Positions 51,876-60,244 of a stretch of 64,000 nt of DNA are shown in pieces. How positions within the stretch are numbered: position 1 is the first letter of the stretch; the number at the start of each line of letters is the position of its first letter. This DNA is from CAWBUW01 sp963792075. GTDB taxonomy: Bacteria; Chloroflexota; Anaerolineae; Anaerolineales; UBA4823. The stretch covers positions 2,170,001 to 2,234,000 of the forward strand of contig CAWBUW010000012.1 in the NCBI GenBank assembly GCA_963792075.1. Reading direction: 5' to 3'. The notes beneath the pieces are model-generated. The model was not told the DNA's origin. It searched no databases and worked only from the letters and a program-made list of their open reading frames with translations. Position numbers and translations under genes: made by a program.

Positions 51876-52592
51876 ATGTTTGACTTCACGGAGAAGGTGG
51901 TGTTGGTTACGGGAGCGGCCGGGCATCTGGGCCTGGCAGTGGCGCAGGCTTTCGGGCAGGCCGGCGCGACGTTGGTGTTGACGGACCGGGGAGCGAATCG
52001 TCTGGCAGGCTTTTTCCCGGAGTTGGTGCAAGACACACGACACTGGCTGAAGGATGGCATGGACTTAACAGATGAGGCCGTCGTGAAGGCTTTCGCTGCA
52101 GAGGTTTACGTCCGGTACGGAAAGATGGATGTGTTGGTTAATACCGTGGGTGGTTACCATGGTGGAACGCCTGTACAGAAAACACCGTTCGAAACGTGGG
52201 ATTTGATGTTCGACATCAATGCGCGGACAGCGTTCAACACCTGTAAGGCGGTCAGCCCGTTCATGCTGGCGCAAGGTGGCGGTAAGATAATCAACATAGG
52301 GGGACGGGCAGCGTTAAGCGGCAGCCGCGGTATGGCGGCATACAGCGCTTCCAAAGCCGCGGTCGTGCGCCTGACAGAGAGCCTGGCCGCTGAATTGAAG
52401 GATGCGGATATCAACGTCAATTGTATCCTGCCGGGTACGATTGACACTCCGGAGTACCGGGCGGAGAACCAGTTCGCCGACTTTAACCGCTGGGTGACTC
52501 CCGAAGCGCTGGCGGATGTGATTCTTTTCCTGGCTTCGCCTGCGGCGCGCGGAATCCATGGCGCGGCGATCCCGGTCTACGGTAAAGGTTAA
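51876..52592 (+). CDS. Short-chain dehydrogenase/reductase
   Basis: 238 aa from ATG 51876, 6 bases after GGGAGG; ATG 51870 abuts it. VLVTGAAGHLGLAVAQAFG binds the cofactor, NTVGG replaces NNAG, IINIGGR carries a Gly/Arg region where Ser is usual, and AAYSASKAAVVRL has catalytic Tyr and Lys. Terminal PVYGKG stands where VDGG is common. Substrate unknown. Strong hairpins precede it. Confidence 0.88.
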   Translation: MFDFTEKVVLVTGAAGHLGLAVAQAFGQAGATLVLTDRGANRLAGFFPELVQDTRHWLKDGMDLTDEAVVKAFAAEVYVRYGKMDVLVNTVGGYHGGTPVQKTPFETWDLMFDINARTAFNTCKAVSPFMLAQGGGKIINIGGRAALSGSRGMAAYSASKAAVVRLTESLAAELKDADINVNCILPGTIDTPEYRAENQFADFNRWVTPEALADVILFLASPAARGIHGAAIPVYGKG

Positions 52593-52643
52593 CAAGGCTC
52601 CAGTGCAGCGTAGTTTTTCCGAAGCTGTATGAATTAAGTTGGG

Positions 52644-53963
52644 TTAAGCGTCTTGCACAGTGTCGCGATTTGCGAGCTGTGCCATAATCGGCCAACTCGC
52701 GCGCCACAGCCAGGCGGTTTGAACAAGCATAGAAAAGGCGAAAACCCCCAGCCCAATGTAGAGCCCAGGAACACCTTGCCAGGCAACTCCTAACCAAAAT
52801 AAGATTGTGCAAACGATGAGAAACAGCGCGACCAACTCGGTCACGCCACGCGTCTTGCGTCCGTGTAAAATCGCTCCTTGGAGCCAGGATTGAAAAACTG
52901 CCAGGGCAGGCGTGGGTAAGACAAGCCACAAACCAAAGACAGCGAGCGTGGTGAGCTGTGGGCTGAGTCCGGAAACCTGGCGGAACCAGAGCCATGACAG
53001 CGGTGTGGCGGCCATGATGAATAGAAGCAAAGAGCTAAACACCGCCATCTGGCGGGTAAAGCGGCGCAAGCTGATGTAAGACCCAGGTTCATCGAGCAGG
53101 GCCACAACGACCTCATTATAGGCGATGCCCAGAGCACGGAACATGAAGGCTAAGCCGTTGATTACTGGCCAGGCAGCGAGCGACTCAAGTGCCAATGGCA
53201 TGCGGCTGAGAGCGGCGCTGCCGATAGGCTGGACAAGCAGACCGAGCAGGGAGGTCATAGCCAAAGGGATATAGAAATCCAGGAATGAACGTAAGGTGAT
53301 GGGGGTGGTGACCGGTGGAGCGAGTCTTAGTTCGTTTGCCAGCACCGGCTGGACGATGATGCCCACGTACAAAGCTTCGCAGAGCACTCCCGCGGCCACG
53401 GCGCTGGTAGCCACGATGATGCCTGGGATATTCCCAAGGTTGAAGCCGATGCCCAGGACAACCAGGTCTGCGCTGAGGCGAATGAGGGTCCCTATGCCGA
53501 CGGAGCGGGAATGGTCAAAGCGGATGAGCACGCCCTGGTTGAAGCGGCGATAAGCGATCGACCAGGTCCAGGGAATCATAATCATCAGGCCGATGCGCCC
53601 TGGCTCGAGGATAGCTTCCGGTACACCTAGCACCTGGCGGGCGACGAAGTCATACAGTGGGGTAAAGGCAACAAGCAAGTGGATTGCAGTCATTACCCCA
53701 CTGGTGACATTCATGAAGCGGCGGATTTTTTGATAAGAACCCCAATCTCTGCTCAGCGCGGTCGAGGCTGCCAGGAGCATGATGATGGGCGATTCAATAA
53801 TCAGTGCCAGAGGGTTTACGATTCCACCAAAAGCCGCCAGGTTGATCTCTGGTTGTGGCAAGCGAGCAACGAAGGCGCTGAGGGCGGGGAGCTCAGCAGC
53901 CATAAGCAGCCAGCTAAAAGCCAGCGGCCACCAGGTGCGAAAAATTCGACGATTAGTGAGCAA
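52644..53963 (-). CDS. Polytopic transporter resembling ANKH/MATE-type exporters
   Basis: 439 aa with about 12 helices. The N-terminus FRTWWPLAFSWLLMAAELPA and LPQPEINLAAFGGIVNPLAL with IIESPIIMLLAASTALSRD resembles the progressive-ankylosis (ANKH-like) branch of the MOP superfamily. Human ANKH exports ATP/citrate-related anions; the bacterial substrate is unknown. A TTG start at 53963-53961 is supported by AAGGAGG 9-10 bases upstream. It is convergent with the SDR gene. Confidence 0.8.
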   Translation of the reverse strand: MLTNRRIFRTWWPLAFSWLLMAAELPALSAFVARLPQPEINLAAFGGIVNPLALIIESPIIMLLAASTALSRDWGSYQKIRRFMNVTSGVMTAIHLLVAFTPLYDFVARQVLGVPEAILEPGRIGLMIMIPWTWSIAYRRFNQGVLIRFDHSRSVGIGTLIRLSADLVVLGIGFNLGNIPGIIVATSAVAAGVLCEALYVGIIVQPVLANELRLAPPVTTPITLRSFLDFYIPLAMTSLLGLLVQPIGSAALSRMPLALESLAAWPVINGLAFMFRALGIAYNEVVVALLDEPGSYISLRRFTRQMAVFSSLLLFIMAATPLSWLWFRQVSGLSPQLTTLAVFGLWLVLPTPALAVFQSWLQGAILHGRKTRGVTELVALFLIVCTILFWLGVAWQGVPGLYIGLGVFAFSMLVQTAWLWRASWPIMAQLANRDTVQDA

Positions 53964-54006
53964 GCCTAAGTACCTCCTTAAGCGTTGGCTGATTCTACCG
54001 CAACTG

Positions 54007-54039
54007 CATCTGCCCTACCACGGCAACTCCCAATGAACC
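54007..54039. repeat. Dispersed 33-35 bp repeat, copy 2
   Basis: CATCTGCCCT then CACGGCAACTCCCAATGAAC, matching 9147-9182 with a 2-base deletion and one substitution. It lies upstream of the ANKH-like gene and directly abuts a terminator hairpin. Confidence 0.6.
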
Positions 54040-54076
54040 GAATAGAAAAGCCCCCATCTTGGGGGCTTTTCTATTC
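54040..54076. terminator. 16-bp terminator hairpin
   Basis: GAATAGAAAAGCCCCC pairs perfectly around ATCTT. On the minus strand it follows the stop of the small zinc protein gene (54094) and ends in a run of T after the G/C stem. Confidence 0.8.
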
Positions 54077-54093
54077 ATCAAAATAGGATCTTT

Positions 54094-54288
54094 TTAGCTC
54101 GGCACCAGACCTGGCGGGATACCCTGGTCAGAGCGCGGCTCTTCCATCTCCATGCGGTCGCCGCAAGTGCAGGGTTTTCCTTCCAGGCAGTCTTGACAAC
54201 AGTAAACTTTTCCCTCCGATACGAGGGCGCCAACAGTAATTTCGATGCCGCAGCCAGTGCAGAATTGGTCTTGGGAGTTTCGGGTCAT
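54094..54288 (-). CDS. Small cysteine-rich (zinc-ribbon or metallothionein-like) protein
   Basis: 64 aa from ATG 54288-54286 with AAAGGAG upstream. Seven Cys in QFCTGCGIEITVG, VYCCQDCLEGKPCTCGDRM suggest a bound zinc or heavier metal. It resembles bacterial metallothionein-like or short zinc-ribbon proteins but I cannot fix a family. It starts 13 bases after the universal stress protein stop, so it shares that transcript. Confidence 0.75.
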   Translation of the reverse strand: MTRNSQDQFCTGCGIEITVGALVSEGKVYCCQDCLEGKPCTCGDRMEMEEPRSDQGIPPGLVPS

Positions 54289-54301
54289 GGCAATCTCCTT
54301 T

Positions 54302-55234
54302 CTAAGCAGGTAAGCCGCGCACGACCAGCACAGAACATGGGGCGTAGTGCAGCAGTTTGCGTGAGACACTCCCCAACAGCCATCCTTTGACCGAAGTGAG
54401 GCCGCGCGATCCGGCCACGATTAAGTTAGCCTTGTGGGAGTTGGCAAACCCGATAATCTCGGTAGCAGCGTCGCCCAGCAAGAGTGCGCTGGTGATCGGA
54501 ACGCGCGGTGATGTGGTGGCCAGGAGTTGGCGCAGGTGCTCCAGGGTGGATTCAAGTAACGCCTCGCCAGCTTTCTTTTCTTCCTCGAACATGGATCGCA
54601 TTTCCTCCTCGGTCTGTACTTCGATCACTGTGCTGCGCTCGTAGCCCAGAGACCAGACAGGCGCAGCGACCATGGGTTGAGGCAGGGGAATGGGTGGGAG
54701 CACATGTACCACTTCGATACTGGTGTGTTCGGGCAAGGGCAACCGGGTGATGTATTCCACGGAGTATTGGCTGGCCGGTGAGCCATCCGTGACGAGCAGG
54801 ATTCGCTCCAGTCCGGTATAAGGCGAGCGTACCACAAGCACTGGGCTGCTGCCATATTCGACCATTTGTTGCGCTACGCCGCCGAGCAGGATGCCCGAGG
54901 TAGCGCGGCGGCCCTTGGCCCCAAGTACGATCAGGCGTGGGTGTTGATCTTCAGCAAGCTGGTGGAGAACCTCGGAAGGCCGGCCGGCCAGAAGTTCTGA
55001 GTGAGCCTGGACGCCACGCTGGCGCAGCCTATCCTCCGCCTGGCGCAGGATAGGCTCGTAAAGGTAATAATCAGACGCGTTGCGGGGCAAGAAAACGCCC
55101 ACCACTGTGATGGAGGCTTCTGGTGGTAATGGTAAATCACTGAGCAGCGCCAGGGCTGCCAGTGAATGCTCAGAGCCATCCATGGCAAGCATAATTTTCC
55201 AGTTGCCCTCAGGTTGGTAGTGCGGGAAATCCAT
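54302..55234 (-). CDS. Tandem universal stress protein (two UspA domains)
   Basis: 310 aa. Domain 1 (about 10-145) starts WKIMLAMDGSEHSLAAL and ends GAKGRRATSGILLGGVAQQM with the G-2x-G-9x-G(S) ATP loop. Domain 2 (about 150-305) starts RILLVTDGSPASQYSVEYI and ends GSRGLTSVKGWLLGSVSRKL. Both loops look competent for ATP binding. It helps survival under growth arrest or oxidative stress. AGAAGGAGG precedes the ATG, and the 5' region is structured. Confidence 0.93.
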   Translation of the reverse strand: MDFPHYQPEGNWKIMLAMDGSEHSLAALALLSDLPLPPEASITVVGVFLPRNASDYYLYEPILRQAEDRLRQRGVQAHSELLAGRPSEVLHQLAEDQHPRLIVLGAKGRRATSGILLGGVAQQMVEYGSSPVLVVRSPYTGLERILLVTDGSPASQYSVEYITRLPLPEHTSIEVVHVLPPIPLPQPMVAAPVWSLGYERSTVIEVQTEEEMRSMFEEEKKAGEALLESTLEHLRQLLATTSPRVPITSALLLGDAATEIIGFANSHKANLIVAGSRGLTSVKGWLLGSVSRKLLHYAPCSVLVVRGLPA

Positions 55235-55265
55235 AAGCCACCTCCTTCTGGTTCGGAACTATCAA

Positions 55266-55336
55266 CCGCTGAGGAAGATCAGCGGTAGGATAAAGAGGTT
55301 GGTGACACCGGGATCGACCCCGGCAGAACGCCGGTG
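55266..55336 (-). promoter_or_regulatory. Structured leader of the universal stress protein gene
   Basis: Read on the minus strand: CACCGG/CCGGTG enclose CCGGG-N6-CCCGG (55306-55336), then CCGCTGA/TCAGCGG (55266-55285) directly upstream of the ribosome site. A short frame from a TTG (ending LFILPLIFLSG) also crosses it. No known riboswitch matched by eye. The remaining gap to 55500 holds only the hairpin at 55416. Confidence 0.35.
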
Positions 55337-55415
55337 ATGCAGTCGCCTGGGCAAAATGGGTTGTTATTTCACCCCTATTGTAACAAAATCATTCGCCTGA
55401 ATCAAGTTTAACGTA

Positions 55416-55450
55416 AAGGCGATACATTGACATTGTCAATGTATCGCCTT
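55416..55450. terminator. 17-bp hairpin downstream of the PspC-like gene
   Basis: AAGGCGATACATTGACA pairs exactly with its complement around a single T. It lies 52 bases beyond the PspC-like stop on the minus strand and can serve as its terminator. Confidence 0.65.
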
Positions 55451-55502
55451 CGCTTTTTGCATCTAGCTAAAAATTCAGCATACGACTTTTTTCGATAAAA
55501 TC

Positions 55503-55697
55503 TTACTCATTGGGGATGATCAGCCAGGCCAGGAAATACACTACCAGGCCAGGCACACCACCTGGAATGAGTGAAATAAGGAATGCCAGGCGGAACCAGA
55601 AGGGGTTGATCCCAAAGAATTCACCCAGGCCGCCGCAGACGCCAGCAAAGACCCGGTTGCGGCGCGATCGGCGTAGCCCTTTTTTACTTTCCATCAT
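55503..55697 (-). CDS. PspC-domain membrane protein
   Basis: 64 aa. KGLRRSRRNRVFAGVCGGLG and EFFGINPFWFRLAFLISLIP form the PspC domain, followed by a helix and LAWLIIPNE. It is a small inner-membrane protein linked to envelope stress. AAGGAGG lies before ATG 55697. It stands alone between hairpins. Confidence 0.93.
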   Translation of the reverse strand: MMESKKGLRRSRRNRVFAGVCGGLGEFFGINPFWFRLAFLISLIPGGVPGLVVYFLAWLIIPNE

Positions 55698-55868
55698 TAT
55701 TGCCTCCTTGCTGCGCTGTTGTCGTTATCAGCAGTTTCATTCTATTCTACGCAAGGAAGGTCAAAAAGTTGCGTATCCAGGCGCGTATACCAACCCGAAC
55801 TGGGCGCGGATGGCTGCTTGCAGAACATGTATTTCTCCGGCATGAGGCCCCCGGAACCTGGCAGGCGC

Positions 55869-56381
55869 TTACCATCGATCTCGGTGGATGACCTCGTCCG
55901 CCGGGCGGCGCCCGCCCTTTTTAGGGGGCTCGGTCAGCATGCTTTCCTCGGCGGGGTAACCAAAAGAAATCGCAAAGCGGATGTGCAGCTCGGCTGGAAA
56001 GCCCAGGATTTCTCGGGCCTTGTCGCCCTGGTAAATGGTCGCCATGCACGAGCCAACGCCCATCTCCCAGGCTGCAAGCTGCATGTAAGCAGCCGCCTGG
56101 CCGATATCGAACAGGATCTGGAAGCGCTCGGCCGGATCGGGGTGGACGATGGCCACACCCAGCGCCGCGCCGGCCAGGTGCCCCGCCCACTCGCCGCACT
56201 CAGAGAGCGCTTTGAGGGTGGCTTTGTCGGTGATAGCGATGAAGTGCCAGGGTTGGGTGTTTTTGGAGGATTGGGCGCGCCGGCCCGCGTTGAGGATGGC
56301 AAGGATAGTCTCTTCGGAGAGAAGGTCAGGGGTGAATTTGCGCACGGCGCGCTTGAGGCGGATAGCGTCGGATACGTTCAT
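55869..56381 (-). CDS. Nitroreductase-family flavoprotein
   Basis: 170 aa from ATG 56381-56379 (AGGAAAA upstream). MNVSDAIRLKRAVRKFTPD starts the family and SSKNTQPWHFIAITD, GVAIVHPDPAERFQ, and AAWEMGVGSCMATIYQGDK follow, with conserved FMN contacts. It is a short, dimeric NAD(P)H-FMN reductase with unknown acceptor. Confidence 0.92.
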   Translation of the reverse strand: MNVSDAIRLKRAVRKFTPDLLSEETILAILNAGRRAQSSKNTQPWHFIAITDKATLKALSECGEWAGHLAGAALGVAIVHPDPAERFQILFDIGQAAAYMQLAAWEMGVGSCMATIYQGDKAREILGFPAELHIRFAISFGYPAEESMLTEPPKKGGRRPADEVIHRDRW

Positions 56382-56598
56382 GATAACTTTTCCTATGTGA
56401 AGGTAAGAATTGGGTAAATATAATCCATTTCGCAGCAAGGCGCAAATTTTTTTTGCGATGGGATTAGGGAAAACGGCTCAAAATAAGGCCTAAATGCGAA
56501 CCTGCCAGAATCAAAATGAGCGATAAAAGCATGTGCCACATTGGTAGCTTCTTCAATATAGTTGCTTATAAAGAATGGCGCATGCACTTTGCATAAAC

Positions 56599-57201
56599 CT
56601 ACAAATGAAAGACTTTTACCTCGACAGCCCCTAAATCTTCATACTGCTCCTGGCGCGTCTCGCCAGTTGGGAACGGCAGCGGTTCAGCCAGCGCGGCAAA
56701 AGTTGGCGTCATTACCAGGTATTCTTGGGCAGGGATGTGGTTCTTGAGCAAGCGGTGAACCAGGATCACATCTTCCCCAGCCAATTCTTCAAACTGCAGG
56801 ATGCGGCGGAAGTAGGCCTGCCCCTGGTGTAAAATGGCTTTCAGGCGTAAATCCAGCACCCGCTGGCAAGCATTGCAGGCGCACTCGGCGCGTTCGACGG
56901 TAATCTGGCGGACGCGCTGGCGAAACGTGGAGAAGAATTTCTGCACCTGCCGCACTACATCCCGAGCCACCGCGGCATCCTGGCCTGCGGGTACTGGGCA
57001 GTACAAAAAGACCGCGTCGCCTTCGAGCTTGTTGAGCACCATTGGATGTTCAGCCTGGTCAATGACCGCTTCCAGCAGATCGAAGATGATTTCCTCGGCA
57101 TGGATCTGGCTGCTTTTGTGCGTACGGATAAAGTGGGTGTAACCGCTGATGTCCAGGATGATCAGAGCAACAGATTTTAATTCCACCGATTTTGTTCCCA
57201 T
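56599..57201 (-). CDS. DUF2652 (cyclase-fold-like) protein
   Basis: 200 aa from ATG 57201-57199, after TGGAGA. VALIILDISGYTHFIRTHKS with ILDISG replaces the metal-binding start of class III nucleotide cyclases, and LNKLEGDAVFLYCPV holds the second conserved strand. CACNACQRVLDLRLKAILHQ carries three Cys. DUF2652 proteins look like cyclase folds but activity is unproven. It follows the nnrE gene by 21 bases. Confidence 0.85.
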   Translation of the reverse strand: MGTKSVELKSVALIILDISGYTHFIRTHKSSQIHAEEIIFDLLEAVIDQAEHPMVLNKLEGDAVFLYCPVPAGQDAAVARDVVRQVQKFFSTFRQRVRQITVERAECACNACQRVLDLRLKAILHQGQAYFRRILQFEELAGEDVILVHRLLKNHIPAQEYLVMTPTFAALAEPLPFPTGETRQEQYEDLGAVEVKVFHL

Positions 57202-57222
57202 AAAAATGTCTCCAGAAGGCAA

Positions 57223-57942
57223 TTAAAGTACTTTCACAATGGGTTGATTGGCAAACAATGGTTCGACCTGGAAATCCAGCCCCGGCGCGGCATAGAGCTC
57301 TGGCGGTACGCTAATATCAGCCAGGTACAACTGCCCCACGTTTGCTGTCGCCAGGGGAATAAGCAAGCCAGTTTTGGGCAGCGCCAGGGTCAGTGTAACC
57401 GCAGCTTGGATGCAGGGGTCACCAGGCCGGCCAGTGGTGGTATCCAGGCCGCTGGGGGCATCCAGCGAGAGAATGGGAATGCCGGATTGGTTGGCAGATT
57501 CAATCCACTCTCGGGTTGGAGAACGTGGATTTCCCTGAGCGCCATAGCCCATCAGCGCATCAACGATCAGATCCACCGCCGGCAACGTATTCGCTTGGCT
57601 GGCAACGCCCATGCGCTGCAAGATGCGCCACTGGTGGGCAGGGGCATCTTTCAATCGATTAGCCTCCCCAACCAGAATCGCCTGTACCTGTGATCCCCAA
57701 TTGTGGAGATGCCTGGCGGCGACCATACCTCCCCCGCCGTTATTCCCTGATCCACACAGCACGACAATCCGTTTCCCTTGTAGGCTGCCATCACACATGC
57801 TGCGCGCCATTTCGGCCAAATTGCGCCCGGCATTTTCCATCATCTGGATCAGCGTGATGCCATATTCTTGGATCATCAGCCGGTCTACTTCGACCATCTG
57901 TTGCGTTGTAATCACGGGGATTGAGAGCGGTTGTGCTGTCAT
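57223..57942 (-). CDS. nnrE: NAD(P)H-hydrate epimerase (YjeF N-terminal domain only)
   Basis: 239 aa from ATG 57942-57940 with AAAGGA upstream; the longer frame adds unlikely sequence. MMENAGRNLAEMARSMCDGS and VVLCGSGNNGGGGMVAARHL bind the substrate, DLIVDALMGYGAQGNPR and LSLDAPSGLDTTTGRP complete the YjeF_N fold. It epimerises damaged NAD(P)H hydrate. The dehydratase half (NnrD), fused in many bacteria, is absent. It precedes the DUF2652 gene. Confidence 0.92.
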   Translation of the reverse strand: MTAQPLSIPVITTQQMVEVDRLMIQEYGITLIQMMENAGRNLAEMARSMCDGSLQGKRIVVLCGSGNNGGGGMVAARHLHNWGSQVQAILVGEANRLKDAPAHQWRILQRMGVASQANTLPAVDLIVDALMGYGAQGNPRSPTREWIESANQSGIPILSLDAPSGLDTTTGRPGDPCIQAAVTLTLALPKTGLLIPLATANVGQLYLADISVPPELYAAPGLDFQVEPLFANQPIVKVL

Positions 57943-58067
57943 GATCTGTCCTTTTCGGTATTCATAACAATGGATGGCCCAAGTTGGGCTAATCTTACCA
58001 TGCTGACATAAAACACAGGCGGCACGTGTCTGGCAGCCGCCTATGCTCAAGAATATGTATGACCGGT

Positions 58068-58484
58068 TTAGCCGCGTTTTGCCAGGGGGATGTAGACGAA
58101 GGCTGTCACCAGGCCATAGATCAGATGGCCCATCAGACTCAGCCATTGCGTTTGTCCGATGACAAACACCATGTTCGCCATTCCGAGCCCCAAAGGCATC
58201 AGGATCAGCGCGCCCAGCACCCACCAGACCAGGCCGTTGACCATGCCGCCAATGATAGCGGTCTTGGCATTGGCCGGGAAGCGAGCGATCACCAGCCCGT
58301 ACACGGCACCGATGAAAGCGCTGATCATCATGTGAACGATCAAGCCTACGACGGCGCTATCGGAACGCACCAGGCCAGCGATCATCGGCAGCATGCCCAT
58401 CATGCCCATCATCATACCAAAGACCATGCCGCCCACCATGCCGGCGATTGCGCCATTCAATACGGGTTTGCTAAATTTTGACAT
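58068..58484 (-). CDS. Gly/Met-rich four-helix membrane protein
   Basis: 138 aa from ATG 58484-58482 (TGGAGAA upstream). Helices: about 8-30 (GAIAGMVGGMVFGMMMGMMG), 45-66, 75-97 and 110-133. Basic residues PVLNG and FPANAKT mark the cytoplasmic sides. It resembles DUF proteins with duplicated GxxxG helices; no function is known. Ends before the nnrE gene by 125 bases. Confidence 0.7.
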   Translation of the reverse strand: MSKFSKPVLNGAIAGMVGGMVFGMMMGMMGMLPMIAGLVRSDSAVVGLIVHMMISAFIGAVYGLVIARFPANAKTAIIGGMVNGLVWWVLGALILMPLGLGMANMVFVIGQTQWLSLMGHLIYGLVTAFVYIPLAKRG

Positions 58485-58576
58485 TTTATTTCTCCAGTTT
58501 TCCTTTTCTGATTCGATTAGTTTGTTGTCGGTTAGATGCACCTGTGAACGGAATTCTTACCTCTACCTTGAGAGTG

Positions 58577-59092
58577 CTAAGCCAGGTGTTTTTCAAAGAT
58601 TTGCTCGCCAGCGCGCACCGGCACCTTAAGGCGGTTTTCGAACGGCGTCAATGGGCACGACCATCGGACGTTATAGGCGCAGTACGGGTTATAAGCCAGA
58701 TTGAAGTCAATGCGCACCTTGCCATTGCCGATCAGCTCAGGCTCCAGGTAGCGCCCGGCCGGATAGGTGAATTCATTGGCAAGAGCATCCACAAAGGGTA
58801 AGAACAGTTCGCGCTCACTTTCAAAGATCGTCAATTCAACCGTTTGCTTCTCGATCTCCACGCGCACCTTTCCGTAACGGTGATACACTTGGAAACCACC
58901 CGTTGAGGTGGGGATCTCAATATTTTCTTGGCTTGAAGTGGGAACCACCTCAGTCTCGAACCGCAGCGCGGCGTTCTCTGGAAAATAGGCCAGCCCGGCG
59001 AAACTTTGTTTTTGTTCTGCGGTCAACGGGCTTTGATCGTGATGGCGAAAGAATTCGTCTTTTTCTGCCCTAAAGGTTTGTAATACATTCAT
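58577..59092 (-). CDS. DUF1684 protein
   Basis: 171 aa. FRAEKDEFFRHHDQSPLTAE and FAGLAYFPENAALRFETEV start the domain; YRYLEPEL-like YPAGRYLEPELI and DFNLAYNPYCAYNVRWSCPL then PFENRLKVPVRAGE end it, all typical of DUF1684. A beta-rich cytoplasmic protein with unknown role. CTGGAGGATG precedes the ATG. Confidence 0.93.
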   Translation of the reverse strand: MNVLQTFRAEKDEFFRHHDQSPLTAEQKQSFAGLAYFPENAALRFETEVVPTSSQENIEIPTSTGGFQVYHRYGKVRVEIEKQTVELTIFESERELFLPFVDALANEFTYPAGRYLEPELIGNGKVRIDFNLAYNPYCAYNVRWSCPLTPFENRLKVPVRAGEQIFEKHLA

Positions 59093-59300
59093 GTCATCCT
59101 CCAGTTTATTGATCTTGCTTATTAGACAGGATTAGTCTTCTTTTTCTTACCTGTTTGAAACAAAAGGTAAGAATTTGCCCAGTGAGGCAGTCAAAATATC
59201 AAGGCTTAGAATTATGAATTCACTTTTTGACTGGTAGACGTGACCACGGCTGAGAATATCCGCAGTTTGAGATAAACGAATATCACCAGGAGAGATGAAG

Positions 59301-60079
59301 ATGACGATTTTAGAAGACAGAGACCTGTGGGCGAAAAGCTTTCAAGAAGGCTGGCTGGCGCATTTGCAGCGCACTGGTTCATTTTACTGGGAGGCATACA
59401 TTCGTCCTCGCAATCAAATGCCGGTAGCCGGTCCGGGAATCGACCTGGCATCCAGCCGGTTGATGTTCATCTCGTCTGCTGGCGGATATATGCTCAATGG
59501 GCAGCAGCCATTTGATGCCAGCAATCCCATGGGCGACTACACGATCCGTGTTTTTTCACCTGACACTCCCTTTGACCAACTGGCGTATGCGCATGAACAT
59601 TACGACCATGCCGCAGTCAATGCCGATCCTCAGGTTCTGCTGCCGCTAGGTCACTTAAGGGAGATGGTTCAAGACGGCAGAATCGGCGCATTAACATCCG
59701 CGGTCAGCTTTATGGGCTACCAGCCGGATGTCTCGCGGTATTGGATGAGACCATCCCTGCAATCTTGAAAGTGGCAAAACAGGAGCAAGCTACTGCGGCG
59801 CTTTTGGTCCCATCCTGACCCATTTGCTGCCAGTCCGTAGGACTGATTGCGCGCGGGTTGGAATTGAACAGGATTGCTACCACATTGACATCCTGGAGCG
59901 CCGGGATTACGCGACGGGTAATCCCTCCGCGCGCCACATATACGCGTTTGGGACGCGGCGCAACACTTGGCCGCCCGCATGATCTGACGCAGCAAAGGCG
60001 GGTATTGGAGGCGACGTTGACGCTATTGGCACAAGATGCCCCGCTCGAACCGGTGATGCTGGATGAGCGCGAAAATTAA
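59301..60079 (+). CDS. Selenoprotein B-like reductase family protein (PrdB/GrdB type) with in-frame UGA and a frameshift
   Basis: The ATG 59301 lies 8 bases after AGGAG. Frame 0 encodes LMFISSAGGYMLNGQQPFDA, FDQLAYAHEHYDHAAVN, LREMVQDGRIGALTSAV and breaks after QPDVSRY near 59741. Reading on from one missing T gives LDETIPAILKVAKQEQATAA then LLVPS, a TGA at 59816-59818, then PICCQSVGLIARGLELN, SWSAGITRRVIPPRAT and LGRGATLGRPHDLTQQRR to a stop at 60077-60079. The TGA falls where this family has a redox-active Cys or Sec in UxxC. The sum (about 260 aa) fits the family. Sequencing error or decay may explain the missing base. Confidence 0.72.
59816..59845 (+). promoter_or_regulatory. UGA codon with bacterial SECIS-like hairpin
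   Basis: TGA (59816-59818) is followed after 12 bases by CAGTCC-GTA-GGACTG (59831-59845). The loop starts with G 18 bases after the codon. Known bacterial SECIS rules ask for a stem-loop with G among the first two loop bases about 16-37 bases after UGA, so geometry fits. The lower stem is weak. Confidence 0.6.
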
Positions 60080-60232
60080 ACAGCAACCTTGTTGAAGGGG
60101 CGCTTATTTTAGGTACTCTCCAAACACGGCGATATCCATTGTGCCTGTAAATGAAGCAAATCTCAAAAGAGTTTGGCCCCATCAGTAAAGGATATTCAGC
60201 GGCTGTTACTATCACTCAGACGCCTTGATTGT

Positions 60233-60238
60233 TATAAT
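60233..60238 (+). promoter_or_regulatory. Extended -10 box of the sigma-factor gene
   Basis: TGT followed by TATAAT is an extended -10; it ends 6 bases before ATG 60245, so the mRNA should be leaderless. No Shine-Dalgarno is present. Confidence 0.55.
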
Positions 60239-60244
60239 AGAGAC

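Noticed and set aside
55300..55340. tRNA T-arm-like stem (CCGGG, GTCGAT, CCCGG) followed by CACCA
   Set aside because: The loop has 6 bases, the first loop base is not T, and no D or anticodon arm can be built upstream.
57943..58224. 94-residue N-terminal extension of the nnrE frame
   Set aside because: It overlaps the end of the small membrane protein gene and has no domain; AAAGGA supports ATG 57942.
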